Positions 56,052 through 64,000 of a stretch of 64,000 bases of DNA are shown in pieces. The stretch is from contig NZ_JAKGRW010000011.1 of assembly GCF_021555175.1 (NCBI RefSeq), positions 19,988 to 83,987 on the forward strand, given 5' to 3'. Numbering within the stretch: the first letter of the stretch is position 1; each line of letters starts with the position of its first letter. Below the pieces are notes generated by a model. The model was not told the DNA's origin, ran no database searches, and saw only the letters and a program-made list of their open reading frames with translations. Made by a program: the position numbers and the translations under genes. Origin of the DNA: Nocardioides alcanivorans (GTDB lineage: Bacteria > Actinomycetota > Actinomycetes > Propionibacteriales > Nocardioidaceae).

Positions 56052-57222
56052 ATGGCTGATCAGGACCTGGCGGAGATCCACGAGGAGCTCACCGTCGACC
56101 ACGTCTACGTCCACCCCTCGTTGCGCTCGTTGGTGAGCGAGGCCGACGAGGCTGCGCTGGAGGACCAGGTAGCGCAGACCGCCGACCCGACGTACGTCGT
56201 GGTCTGGCCCTTCCGTAGCGGTGACACCTACGGTGGCAAGGCCTCCGACCTGCTGACCCGGCTGCACCACGCCTACCCGGAACCCGGGATCTATCTCTCC
56301 ACGACCACCCAGCTGGAGGCGACGGACTACTCCGGCGTCCGCGTCGACGGGCGCCAGTTCGGCGTCGCCGGGGAGGCGGACGGCCGGCTGGGCGACTACT
56401 CGATCACCAGCATCGTGGACCTGGAGAAGCACCAGGACCTGCCCTCCGCGCTCTCCCGCACCGTCGAGGTGCTCGAGATGGAACCTGCCGAACGCGACGA
56501 GCTCCACGACGAACTGCTGTCGCAGCACCGCAAGGAGTACCTCGCGGAGAACCCCCGGAGGACGAAGGGTCCCCCGTCGTCGGCGGCGTGGTGACCGGCG
56601 TCCTCGTGCTCGTCGCCGCCTTCGTTGCGTGGCGTGTCGTGGTCTCCTTCCGACGCAACAAGCAGCCGGCGCCGCTGCCGAAGTCGGCGATGCAGCGGAT
56701 CCGGGCGGCGCAGGGTCGCGAGCTGTCGGCGCGAGCTGGCACGGAACTGCAGGCACTCGGCGACAAGCTCGACGAGCTCGAGATCGCCCCCGTGACGATC
56801 GGGAGTCCTGGCAGTCCGCGCTCGACCACTACGCAGCCGCGCGCCGATTGCTCGACCCTGCAGACCCGGACCAGCTCGACGTGGTCGGGGCACTCGTGCT
56901 GACCCAGCGAGGTGAGCATGCCCTGGTCGCCGCCCGTGCTGGGCGAGCATGGGAGCCGATCCGGACCTGCTTCCTCAACCCGTTGCACGGGCGAGCCGAC
57001 CGCGAACGTCAGGTCGAGTGGCAGGGCCGCACCCTCGACGTACCGATGTGCACCGCCTGCCGCACCGCGCTGCAGAAGAAGAAGGTGCCCGACATCCTCG
57101 ACGTCGTACGCCGGGGCGAGCCGCGGCACTACTTCGAGACCGGCGTGGAGCCGTGGTCCTCGTCGGGCTACGGGTCGCTGGAGCCCGACCTGCTGAAGCT
57201 GCTCAGCCGGCGCGGAACGTGA
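56052..57222 (+). CDS. Membrane protein with TPM-like N-terminus and C-terminal Cys motif (family member 3; frame broken twice)
   Basis: Restoring one base in each of the C5 runs 56571–56575 and 56787–56791 joins three open segments into a 390-residue protein with the layout of 54132–55355: an N-terminal soluble domain, a helix (VVTGVLVLVAAFVAWRVVV, about 178), a helical linker (DDRESWQSALDHYAAARRLL) and a C-terminal TCFLNPLHGRADRER…VPMCTACRTAL zinc-like motif. The shared C-terminus shows that members 1 and 3 are paralogues. The 3' end overlaps the convergent SpoIID-like gene by 20 bases. Confidence 0.7.
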
Positions 57223-58408
57223 ACCAGTTGGAGCGCAGGCCGAGCGTGAAGCGGAAGGTGTCGCCGGAGACGGTGACATTGCCCTTCTTGCCCACCAGCA
57301 CCACCTTCTGGGCCCGTCCGCCCCACGCCCCGTGACCGTTGCGTTCGGGGACTCGGATCTTGTCGAGTTTGCCGATCGCCGGCCACGCTGACTGGATCCG
57401 GGTTCGGGAGACCTTGACCTCCCAGGTGTGCACCGGGTTGCCGGCCCAGCCGTCGTAGGGGTCTGCCTGTGCTGGCAGGTAGGGGAACTGGTTGGCTGCG
57501 GTGAAGCCCCCACTGCTGGAGCTGAACTGGGTGAAGGCGGGAGCGCCCTTGTGGTGCAGCACCACCTTCTTGGTGGCCTTCACTGCTGCATTGGCGGCGG
57601 GATGTTCGGCGTCATAGCCGCCGTAGACCTGACAACTGACCGTGTCGCACAACTGGTAGTGACCGGCGCGCGGGTGCCGCATCTCGTAGGCGGCGTAGGT
57701 ACGCGCGGCAACGGCCTGGGACCGGACTGCGGCACGGTGCCACGTCGCCGGCATCTCCCGAGGGATCACGCCCTTGACGTAGTTCTCGAGGGAGACCTCG
57801 TTGACGGTGTCGCGCGCGGGCCCGGCAAGCGCCAGTCGCCCGCGATAGCGGGCCCGGTCACCGCCGGGGAGCCTCAGCGAGATCGGCTTGCCACCGGCAC
57901 GGAACTGGGCCTCTCCCTTGAACCGCCACCACTGGTGCCAGCCGCCGGCCTTGTAGGCGATGACCGTGCGTCCCTGCTTGTCCACCTTGATCCGCCAGCG
58001 CTTGGGTTGAGCGCCCTTGACCTTCGTGGGCAGTGCACGAGCCTTCTTCTTCGCGATCGACCGGACCCTGAGACCGTTGCGCGGGTCGACGACCAGAGCA
58101 GGCCTGGTGTCGGCGGAGATGTGCACGCGGACCCGCCCACCCTTCTGGGCGCGCTTGGTGCCGGGGTAGTAGAACGCCAGGATCTTCTTCCAGCCGACGC
58201 CCTGTCGCGCCGCGCCCTGGGCGCCGTACTGCGACATCCCGTGGCCGTGGCCGTAGCCGCGTCCGCGGACCACGAAGTCGCCGTCGGCCGGTACGGCGAA
58301 GTCAGCGTTGGCTGCGTTGTCGTTCGGTTCCGCAGCCGCCGGGCCCGCGAGTGGGGTGAAGGCGGCGAGCACGAGCGCGAGGAGTGCGGCACGAACGGCG
58401 AACCTCAT
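57203..58408 (-). CDS. SpoIID/LytB domain secreted protein
   Basis: The 401-residue product starts at ATG 58408 after AAAGG and has a signal peptide (RFAVRAALLALVLAAFTPLAGPAAAEP). GRGYGHGHGMSQYGAQGAARQGVGWKKILAFYYPG (about 48–82) and LENYVKGVIPREMPATWHRAAVRSQAVAARTYA (about 205–237) are the SpoIID signatures, followed by FSSSSGG. SpoIID is a lytic transglycosylase acting on denuded glycan; in non-sporulating actinomycetes such proteins probably remodel the wall. Confidence 0.88.
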   Translation of the reverse strand: MRFAVRAALLALVLAAFTPLAGPAAAEPNDNAANADFAVPADGDFVVRGRGYGHGHGMSQYGAQGAARQGVGWKKILAFYYPGTKRAQKGGRVRVHISADTRPALVVDPRNGLRVRSIAKKKARALPTKVKGAQPKRWRIKVDKQGRTVIAYKAGGWHQWWRFKGEAQFRAGGKPISLRLPGGDRARYRGRLALAGPARDTVNEVSLENYVKGVIPREMPATWHRAAVRSQAVAARTYAAYEMRHPRAGHYQLCDTVSCQVYGGYDAEHPAANAAVKATKKVVLHHKGAPAFTQFSSSSGGFTAANQFPYLPAQADPYDGWAGNPVHTWEVKVSRTRIQSAWPAIGKLDKIRVPERNGHGAWGGRAQKVVLVGKKGNVTVSGDTFRFTLGLRSNWFTFRAG

Positions 58409-58529
58409 GAATGCCTTTCGGTTGCGGAGACGTCCTTGGTCTCGATGACAACATGCCGGTGGGGGTCGCGTCCATCGGGTGATCGGCTCGCCGCTGCCCG
58501 CGGTTGGGTCATTGCGGCAGGATGGCGAC

Positions 58530-59546
58530 ATGGAATTTCGACGCCTCGGGCACTCCGGCATGCAGATCTCCGAGATCACCTACGGAAACTGGCTGACCCA
58601 CGGGTCGCAGGTCGAGGACGACATCGCGACGCGGTGCGTGCGCGCCGCCCTCGACAGCGGGATCACCACCTTCGACACCGCCGACGTCTATGCCAACGGG
58701 CGGGCCGAGGAGGTGCTGGGTGCTGCGCTGGCCGGCACCCGCCGCGAGTCGATCGAGGTCTTCACCAAGGTCTACTTCCCCGTCGGCCCGGAGCCTCTGG
58801 GCAAGAACGACACCGGGTTGTCGCGCAAGCACATCCTCGAGGGCATCGACGGGTCGCTGCGACGGCTGGGGATGGACTACGTCGACCTCTACCAGGCGCA
58901 CCGCTACGACCTGTTCACGCCGCTCGAGGAGACCATGGAGGCCTTCGCAGACGTCGTGCGGTCGGGCAAGGCCCTCTACATCGGTGTCAGTGAATGGCCG
59001 GCGGACAAGTTGCGTCAGGCCCACGCGCTGGCACGGGAGCTGAAGATCCACTTGGTCTCCAGCCAGCCGCAGTATTCGATGCTCTGGCGCACCATCGAGG
59101 ACGAGATCGTGCCGACCAGCCGTGAGCTCGGCATCGGCCAGATCGTCTGGTCGCCGGTCGCGCAGGGTGTGCTCACGGGGAAGTACCTGCCGGGCCAGCC
59201 GGCTCCCGAGGGCTCGCGGGCCACCGACGACAAGGGCGGCTCCACCTTCGTGCAGCGTTTCATGCGCGACGAGGTGCTCGAGCGAGTCCAGCAGCTGAAG
59301 CCGATCGCCGCCGACCACGGTTTGAGCCTCGCCCAGCTGGCCGTGGCGTGGGTGCTGCAGAACAACAACGTCTCCGCAGCCCTGATCGGTGCCTCCCGCC
59401 CCGAACAGGTCGAGGAGAACGTCAAGGCAGCCGGTGTGAAGCTGGGCGCCGACGTCCTCACGGCGATCGACGACGTGCTCGCGGACGTGGTCGAGCGCGA
59501 CGGCGCGAAGGTCGCCCAGTCGACGCCGCAGCAGCGCCTGGTCTGA
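58530..59546 (+). CDS. Aldo/keto reductase
   Basis: The 338-residue product has the catalytic set Asp/Tyr (FDTADVYANGRAEE, about 50–58), Lys in VFTKVYF (about 82), and His in QAHRYD (about 124), with a C-terminal ALIGASRPEQVEEN NADPH site (about 297). It is most like the AKR branch related to potassium-channel beta subunits and general reductases. ATG 58530 is chosen because upstream in-frame sequence is intergenic in character. The substrate is unknown. Confidence 0.88.
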   Translation: MEFRRLGHSGMQISEITYGNWLTHGSQVEDDIATRCVRAALDSGITTFDTADVYANGRAEEVLGAALAGTRRESIEVFTKVYFPVGPEPLGKNDTGLSRKHILEGIDGSLRRLGMDYVDLYQAHRYDLFTPLEETMEAFADVVRSGKALYIGVSEWPADKLRQAHALARELKIHLVSSQPQYSMLWRTIEDEIVPTSRELGIGQIVWSPVAQGVLTGKYLPGQPAPEGSRATDDKGGSTFVQRFMRDEVLERVQQLKPIAADHGLSLAQLAVAWVLQNNNVSAALIGASRPEQVEENVKAAGVKLGADVLTAIDDVLADVVERDGAKVAQSTPQQRLV

Positions 59547-59558
59547 GCTCGTTGCCGC

Positions 59559-60278
59559 TCAGCCCGCGATGCGCTCGCGCCAACGCTCCAGACGCGCCTC
59601 GTCGGCGCCGTTGGCGAGCAACCAGCCGCGGGTCCCGCCCTGGTGACCCTCGAAGACCTCGACGACCTCGGTGATCGCCTCGCGTGGGCTGAGCAGCCAG
59701 GTGTTGTTGAAGGCATCGGCGTTGGGTTCGCGGCCGGCCGCACGGGCGGCCGCTGCCCAACGCTCGATCAAGGCGTCCATGTTTCCCGCCGTCTGGACGT
59801 AGTCGTCGATGACCGCTTCGGGCTCGACGTCGGCAGCCAGCAGGAGGCTGGCGACCACGATGCCGGTGCGGTCCTTGCCGGCCGCGCAGTGCACGAGAGC
59901 CGGCCCCTCGAGGTCGTCGCCGACGATGTTGGCCACCGCGGCCAACCGGTCCGGGGCCTGCTTGAGCAGGAACCGGTAGAGGTCGACGAGCTGCCCCTGT
60001 GCGCGCAGGTCGGTCGGCACCGCTGCCTCGTGGATCGGGTGGTGGCGGAAGACCGCCGGCTCGGTCCAGTCGTAGCGGACCCGCGCGACCTCGGCGTCGG
60101 AGCGCAGGTCGATGACGACGGCCGGCGGCCACACCTTCACCTGGTGGGGCGTGACGTCGCCGGGCCAGAAGGCGTCTCCGCGGTAGAGCACGTCGGAGTT
60201 CGTGACCCCGCCACCCTGGATCGGCAGGCCGCCGACGTCGCGGAGGTTGACCAGGGTGTTCAGCTGCGGCTCGCTCAT
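59559..60278 (-). CDS. Tyrosine-protein phosphatase (MptpB/SiwP-like)
   Basis: The 239-residue product has NLRDVGGLP near the start, VVIDLRSDAEV (about 54) and the CX5R active site in VHCAAGKDRTGIV (about 130), the typical signature of actinobacterial dual-specificity phosphatases such as MptpB. GGGAG lies before ATG 60278. It follows the LpdA-like gene by 14 bases on the same strand, so the two may be co-transcribed. Confidence 0.85.
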   Translation of the reverse strand: MSEPQLNTLVNLRDVGGLPIQGGGVTNSDVLYRGDAFWPGDVTPHQVKVWPPAVVIDLRSDAEVARVRYDWTEPAVFRHHPIHEAAVPTDLRAQGQLVDLYRFLLKQAPDRLAAVANIVGDDLEGPALVHCAAGKDRTGIVVASLLLAADVEPEAVIDDYVQTAGNMDALIERWAAAARAAGREPNADAFNNTWLLSPREAITEVVEVFEGHQGGTRGWLLANGADEARLERWRERIAG

Positions 60279-60292
60279 GGTGCCATTCTCCC

Positions 60293-61692
60293 TCACAGTC
60301 GGTGGAGCCGGCGGGCTGCCTCAGCGACTGATCCGCTGTTGGACGGATAGACGGTGAAGGCACCGGCCAACTCGTCGACCGTGAGCGACTCCGCGACGGC
60401 GAGGCTGACCGGGTGGATGAGCTCGGAGGCGCGCGGGCCGACCACCACTCCCCGACGACGATGCCGGTCTCGGGGCGAGCGAAGAGCTTCACGAAGCCGT
60501 CCTCGACTCCCTGCATCTTGGCGCGGGCGTTGCCCGAGAGCGGGAGCAGCACCGAGACGACCTGGATCTCGCCCGCGTCGACCGCCTGCTGCGACCAGCC
60601 CACGGTGGCGATCTCGGGGGCGGTGAACACGTTGGAGGCCACCTGCTTGAGATCGAGTGGGTTCACCGCGTCACCGAGGAAGTGCCACATCGCGATCCGG
60701 CCCTGCATGGCAGCGACGGAGGCGAGCATGAGTACGCCGGTGCAGTCGCCCGCCGCATAGACGTTGCGGACCGAGGTCCGCGAGACCCGGTCGACCTTGA
60801 TGAAGCCACCCTGGTCGAGGGCGACGCCGGCCTCCTCCAGACCCAGGTCCGCGGTGTTGGGCACCGACCCGAGAGCGAGGATGCAGTGGGAGCCGGTGAC
60901 GGTGCGCCCGTCGGTGAGGGTCACGGTGACCTCGTCGGCGTCACGCACCACCGACTCCATGCGCGATTGCGACAACACCTGCATGCCGTGCCGCGTCGCG
61001 ACCTCCTGGAGGAGCGCCGAGGCGTCGGCGTCCTCGCCGGGCAGCACCCGGTCACGGGAGGAGACGAGGGTCACCGGTACGCCGATGGCAAGGTAGGCGC
61101 TGGCGAACTCGGCCCCGGTGACACCGGAGCCCACGACGATCAGGTGGCTGGGCAGTTCGTCGAGGTCGTAGACCTGCTCCCAGGTGAGGATGCGCTCGCC
61201 GTCGGGCTGGGCGCTGGGCAGGGTGCGTGGGGAGGCGCCGGTGGCCAGCAGGATCGTGTCGGCCTCGATGCGCTCGGTCGTGCCATCGGCGAGCTCGGCG
61301 ACGACCGTGCCCGGGCCGTCCAGGCGTCCGGAGCCGCGCAGCACCCGGATGCCGTCACGGGTCAGCCGGCGTTCGATGTCGGCGGACTGCTGGGATGCCA
61401 GTCGCAACACCCGCTGGTTGACCGCGGCCAGGTCGACGGTGAGGTCCTTGGCGATGTCGCCGCCATAGTTGGGCAGCCGGATGCCGAGCTCGCGAGCGCC
61501 GCGGACGTCGGTCATCAGCTCGGCCGTCGCGATGAGGGTCTTGGAGGGCACGCAGTCGGTGAGCACGGCCGATCCACCCAGACCGTCCCTGTCGACCACG
61601 GTCACGTTGGCGCCGAGCTGGGCCGCGACATGGGCCGACTCGTAGCCACCCGGGCCGCCACCGATGATCACGACTCGTGACTGCTGCATCAT
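60293..61692 (-). CDS. lpdA: NAD(P)H quinone reductase/dehydrogenase, LpdA-like flavoprotein (frame broken)
   Basis: The restored 466-residue product has VVIIGGGPGGYESAHVAAQLGA (FAD site, 7–28), VVGSGVTGAEFASAYLAIG (NAD site, about 175) and YAAGDCTG (about 310). The redox site reads GGSAVLTDCVPSKT, keeping only one Cys of the CxxxxC disulfide, as in mycobacterial LpdA (Rv3303c type), which is a quinone reductase and not a lipoamide dehydrogenase. The frame breaks at the C4 run 60450–60453; one more base gives VVGGVVVGPRASELIHP and a stop at 60293. Confidence 0.85.
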
Positions 61693-61740
61693 GCGATTCC
61701 CCTCATCCACCACGTGTGTTCGTTGTCTGCTGAATGACGT

Positions 61741-61772
61741 CGCCCCGCACCTGACCAAGCAGGTGCGGGGCG
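61741..61772. terminator. Hairpin terminator after lpd
   Basis: CGCCCCGCACCTG (61741–61753) and CAGGTGCGGGGCG (61760–61772) are a perfect 13-base inverted repeat with a six-base loop. It lies between the lpd stop (61787) and the next gene start (61692). No T-run follows. Confidence 0.7.
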
Positions 61773-61786
61773 GCGTACATCTGGGA

Positions 61787-63196
61787 TCAGAAGTTGATCA
61801 TGTGGCCGGAGATGCCGTGGACGGCTTCCTTGACGGCTTCCGACAGTGTCGGGTGGGCGAAGACGTTGCGGGCGACCTCGTCGGCGGTGAGGTCCCACTT
61901 CTGGGCCAGCGTCAGCACGGGCAGCTGCTCGGTGACGTCGGGGCCGATCATGTGGGCGCCGAGGATCTCGTTGTGCTCGGCGTCGGCGACGACCTTGACG
62001 AAACCGACGGCATCGCCGAGGCCCTGCGCCTTGCCGTTGGCAGAGAACGGGAAGGTAGCCGTCTTGACGTCGTAGCCCTTCTCCTTCGCCTGCGCCTCCG
62101 AATAGCCGAAGGAGCCGATCTGGGGCTGGCAGTAGGTCGCCCGCGGGATCATGTCGAAGTCGATCTCGATGGTCTCGACGTCGGCGATGGTCTCCGCGGC
62201 GACGATGCCCATCGCCTCGGCGACGTGGGCGAGCATCATCTTGCCGGTGACGTCGCCGATCGCATAGATGCCGGGCACGTTGGTGCGCCCGCGGGCGTCG
62301 ACGTCGATGGCGCCACGCTCGGTGAGCTCGACGCCGGCGTCCTCGAGGCCGTAGCCCTCGACGCGCGGAGCGAACCCGAAGGCGGCCAGCATGCGGTCGG
62401 CCTCGAGCACCTGGCTGTCGCCACCTGATGCGGGGCTGACGGTCACCTTGACGCCGGAGCCGGTGTCCTCGACGTTCTCCACCTTGGTGGAGGTGAGCAC
62501 CTTGATGCCGAGCTTCTTGTAGTGCTTGGCAAGTTCCTTGGAGACGTCTGCGTCCTCGGTCGGCACCATGCGGTCGAGGAACTCGACGATGGTGACGTCG
62601 ACGCCGAAGTTCTTGAGCACGTAGGCGAACTCGACACCGATCGCGCCGGAGCCACCGATGATGACCGAACCCGGGAGGTTGTCGTCGAGGATCTGCTCCT
62701 CGTAGGTCACGACGTTGGCACTCTTCTCCATGCCAGGGAGCATCCGGACCTGGGCGCCGGCGGCGATGATCAGGTTGTCGCACGTGTAGGGGGTGACCTG
62801 ACCGTCAGCGGCCTTCACGTCGACGCCCTGCTTGCCGTCCTTCGCGCCGGTCAGGGTGCCCCAACCGTCGATCTCGGTGATCTTGTTCTTCTTCATCAAG
62901 AAGTGGACACCCTTGACGATGCCGGCAGAGACCTGGCGGGACCGCTTGTGGGTGGGACCGAAGGACATCGTGGCGTCGCCCTCGATGCCGAACTTCGCCT
63001 TCTCGTGCGTGAGGGTGTGCGCCAGTTCGGCGTTCTTCAGCAGCGCCTTGGAGGGGATGCAACCGACGTTGAGGCAGACACCTCCCCAGTACTTCTCCTC
63101 GATGACGGCGACACTCTGGCCGAGCTGTGCCGCACGGATTGCGGCGACGTATCCACCGGGACCGGCGCCAAGGACAAGGACGTTGAAGTGGGTCAC
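61787..63196 (-). CDS. lpd: Dihydrolipoamide dehydrogenase (E3)
   Basis: The 469-residue product starts at GTG 63196 ([26 protein letters not shown]). It has the complete redox disulfide [16 protein letters not shown] (about 36–51), [16 protein letters not shown] (NAD site, about 178) and the C-terminal His–Glu pair in [13 protein letters not shown] (about 443). It reoxidises the lipoyl groups of 2-oxoacid dehydrogenase complexes. No complex subunits lie next to it. Frame and length are normal. Confidence 0.93.
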   Translation of the reverse strand: MTHFNVLVLGAGPGGYVAAIRAAQLGQSVAVIEEKYWGGVCLNVGCIPSKALLKNAELAHTLTHEKAKFGIEGDATMSFGPTHKRSRQVSAGIVKGVHFLMKKNKITEIDGWGTLTGAKDGKQGVDVKAADGQVTPYTCDNLIIAAGAQVRMLPGMEKSANVVTYEEQILDDNLPGSVIIGGSGAIGVEFAYVLKNFGVDVTIVEFLDRMVPTEDADVSKELAKHYKKLGIKVLTSTKVENVEDTGSGVKVTVSPASGGDSQVLEADRMLAAFGFAPRVEGYGLEDAGVELTERGAIDVDARGRTNVPGIYAIGDVTGKMMLAHVAEAMGIVAAETIADVETIEIDFDMIPRATYCQPQIGSFGYSEAQAKEKGYDVKTATFPFSANGKAQGLGDAVGFVKVVADAEHNEILGAHMIGPDVTEQLPVLTLAQKWDLTADEVARNVFAHPTLSEAVKEAVHGISGHMINF

Positions 63197-63220
63197 GACG
63201 TCCAGACTATCCTGCTCATC

Positions 63221-63673
63221 GTGACGCTCTACGCCGCCTACGGGACCAATCTGGCCCCGGCCCGAATGAGTGAACGCTGCCCGCATTCACCGCTGCACGC
63301 GACGGGCTGGCTGGAAGGCTGGCGCCTGACCTTCGGCGGTGAGGAACACGGCTGGGACGGCGCACTCGCCACCATCGTCCAGGACTCGTTCGAGCAGGTC
63401 TTCGTCGCCGTGTACGACGTCACCGACGACGACGCCAAGAGCCTCGAGTCGTGGGAGTCCGCCGAGCCAGGGCTCTATCTGCGCACCAAGGTCAGGGTGA
63501 AGACCCTGCGGGGCGACGTGGTCGCCTGGACCTTCGTGCTCGACGCCTACGAGGGCGGGCTCCCCTCGGCCTCCTACCTGGGGGTGCTGTCCGACGCGGC
63601 AGAGGCGGCCGACGCCCCCGAGGACTACGTGCGGGCGCTGCGACACCGCCCGTGCCGCTCAACCGGCCTCTGA
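63221..63673 (+). CDS. Gamma-glutamylcyclotransferase-like protein
   Basis: The 150-residue product starts at GTG 63221 ([16 protein letters not shown]). LYAAYGTNL matches the YG(S/T)NL glycine loop of the family, [21 protein letters not shown] follows, and [20 protein letters not shown] contains the acidic residue region of the active site. [15 protein letters not shown] is also typical of the actinobacterial group. It is divergent from lpd with 24 bases between starts. The substrate in this group is not known to me. Confidence 0.8.
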   Translation: MTLYAAYGTNLAPARMSERCPHSPLHATGWLEGWRLTFGGEEHGWDGALATIVQDSFEQVFVAVYDVTDDDAKSLESWESAEPGLYLRTKVRVKTLRGDVVAWTFVLDAYEGGLPSASYLGVLSDAAEAADAPEDYVRALRHRPCRSTGL

Positions 63674-63689
63674 CGCCTCCCCGCCGGTC

Positions 63690-63835
63690 GAGCCTCTCCC
63701 CGCTGGCCGAGCCTGTACTCGTTGGTCGAGCCTGTACTCGTTGGTCGAGCCTGTCGAGACCACTGCCGTACCCCATTGGTCGATCCCGGTACGTCGTTGG
63801 TCGAGCTTGTCGAGACCTTCCGTCCGGGGTGTCGA
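63690..63835. repeat. TCGAGC-type intergenic repeat cluster
   Basis: TGTACTCGTTGGTCGAGCC occurs twice in tandem, and GGTCGAGCCTGTCGAGACC and GGTCGAGCTTGTCGAGACC occur as single copies. The units are partly palindromic (GGTC…GAGACC). Such elements are scattered between genes in many Nocardioides-like genomes, from memory. Confidence 0.7.
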
Positions 63836-64000
63836 GACCCTGCCCCGGGCCGTGCCGTCCGGGGCAGCCTCCGTCGCTGGGGCGGCGCGTCGTGCGCACG
63901 GCTCCGCGTGTTGGTTGCGTCGGACGGGCGCCCGCCGCGGCCAAGCCCCTTGACGCTCCGTCGGCAACCCCGGACGTCCCACCCCGGCCCCGTGTCCCCG
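63836..64000. other. Gene-free right end of window
   Basis: After the gamma-glutamylcyclotransferase-like stop at 63673 and the repeat cluster I see no convincing gene up to the window end. Open frames here run through the repeat and have no recognisable features. Confidence 0.5.

Noticed and set aside
59458..61758. Single 766-codon frame joining the LpdA-like and phosphatase regions
   Set aside because: The frame leaves LpdA homology at the C4 run 60450–60453 and then runs as meaningless sequence over the phosphatase gene, which has its own complete frame.
63492..63944. Minus-strand open frame at the right end
   Set aside because: It is produced by the TCGAGC repeat cluster, giving repetitive RLDQR-type sequence, and overlaps a well-supported plus-strand gene.

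Overview
The window is high-GC (roughly 68–70 %) DNA with many GTG starts, stop/start overlaps of the GTGA or ATGA type, a class E sortase with LPXTG proteins, an actinobacterial biotin-dependent acyl-CoA carboxylase alpha chain, a choice-of-anchor P type secreted protein and TCGAGC-type intergenic repeats. This suggests an actinomycete, probably of the Nocardioidaceae; that placement is inference from gene content, not from a marker gene. No rRNA, tRNA or CRISPR array was seen.

About 0.5–44.6 kb looks like one large catabolic regulon. Eleven AT-rich, partly palindromic sites (core ATATAYGAT with ATCTAC or mirror half sites) sit 5–60 bases upstream of start codons in this part and none was noticed after 44.6 kb. 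A FadR-type GntR regulator (29872–30582), with one such site before its own gene, is the best candidate for the protein that reads them. The centre is an eight-gene, translationally coupled minus-strand operon (21935 to 14841): a red-chlorophyll-catabolite-reductase-like (RCCR) protein, a chlorophyllase-like hydrolase, a Rieske oxygenase, a bilin-reductase-like protein, a two-barrel possible tetrapyrrole-binding protein, a short-chain dehydrogenase resembling NYC1/NOL chlorophyll b reductase, a membrane protein and a maleate-isomerase/arylmalonate-decarboxylase-like protein. A second RCCR paralogue lies at 2580–3407, and a gene resembling divinyl-chlorophyllide 8-vinyl reductase at 43434–44524, each next to a regulon site. 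Together they look like a bacterial counterpart of the plant chlorophyll-breakdown (PAO/phyllobilin) pathway. This is the main finding and remains an inference from remembered family sequences.

Around that core are (i) an uptake and surface module: a LivK-type lipoprotein, LivF, a LivH–LivM–LivG triple fusion, two LPKTG-anchored proteins, a further secreted protein, and a class E sortase with its small membrane partner (4.3–14.2 kb); (ii) a six-gene coupled operon (29712 to 22044) with a flavin-reductase/HMGL-like fusion, an acyl-CoA-dehydrogenase-type flavoprotein, two aldehyde dehydrogenases, an isocitrate-lyase/PEP-mutase-type lyase and a flavin monooxygenase; (iii) amide and CoA chemistry (30.6–39.9 kb): a double-domain nitrilase, an MFS transporter, an isochorismatase-fold amidase, a class III CoA-transferase, an HMG-CoA-lyase-type enzyme and an acyl-CoA ligase; and (iv) a His-rich bicupin and a membrane protein. 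The maleate isomerase, amidase, CoA-transferase and CitE/PEP-mutase/HMGL lyases would suit degradation of alkyl-maleimides, which are known oxidation products of tetrapyrroles.

Two solitary endonuclease-domain genes (33778–34808 and 42241–43317) interrupt the regulon. Each is bounded by its own repeat family, one of them two almost identical large hairpins, and they look like small selfish units. From 44.6 to 64 kb the window is mostly general metabolism and envelope genes: a DUF885 peptidase, Maf, SDR, GtrA, Nudix, acyl-CoA dehydrogenase, acyl-CoA carboxylase alpha, a trio of related membrane proteins, SpoIID-like, aldo/keto reductase, tyrosine phosphatase, LpdA-like and Lpd, and a gamma-glutamylcyclotransferase-like protein.

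About two dozen reading-frame breaks occur over the whole window. Almost all are one missing base in a G or C run of four or five, including in the carboxylase alpha chain, and restoring the base always gives a length divisible by three. They are best read as sequencing or assembly errors rather than pseudogenes, so affected genes are reported with their restored spans.
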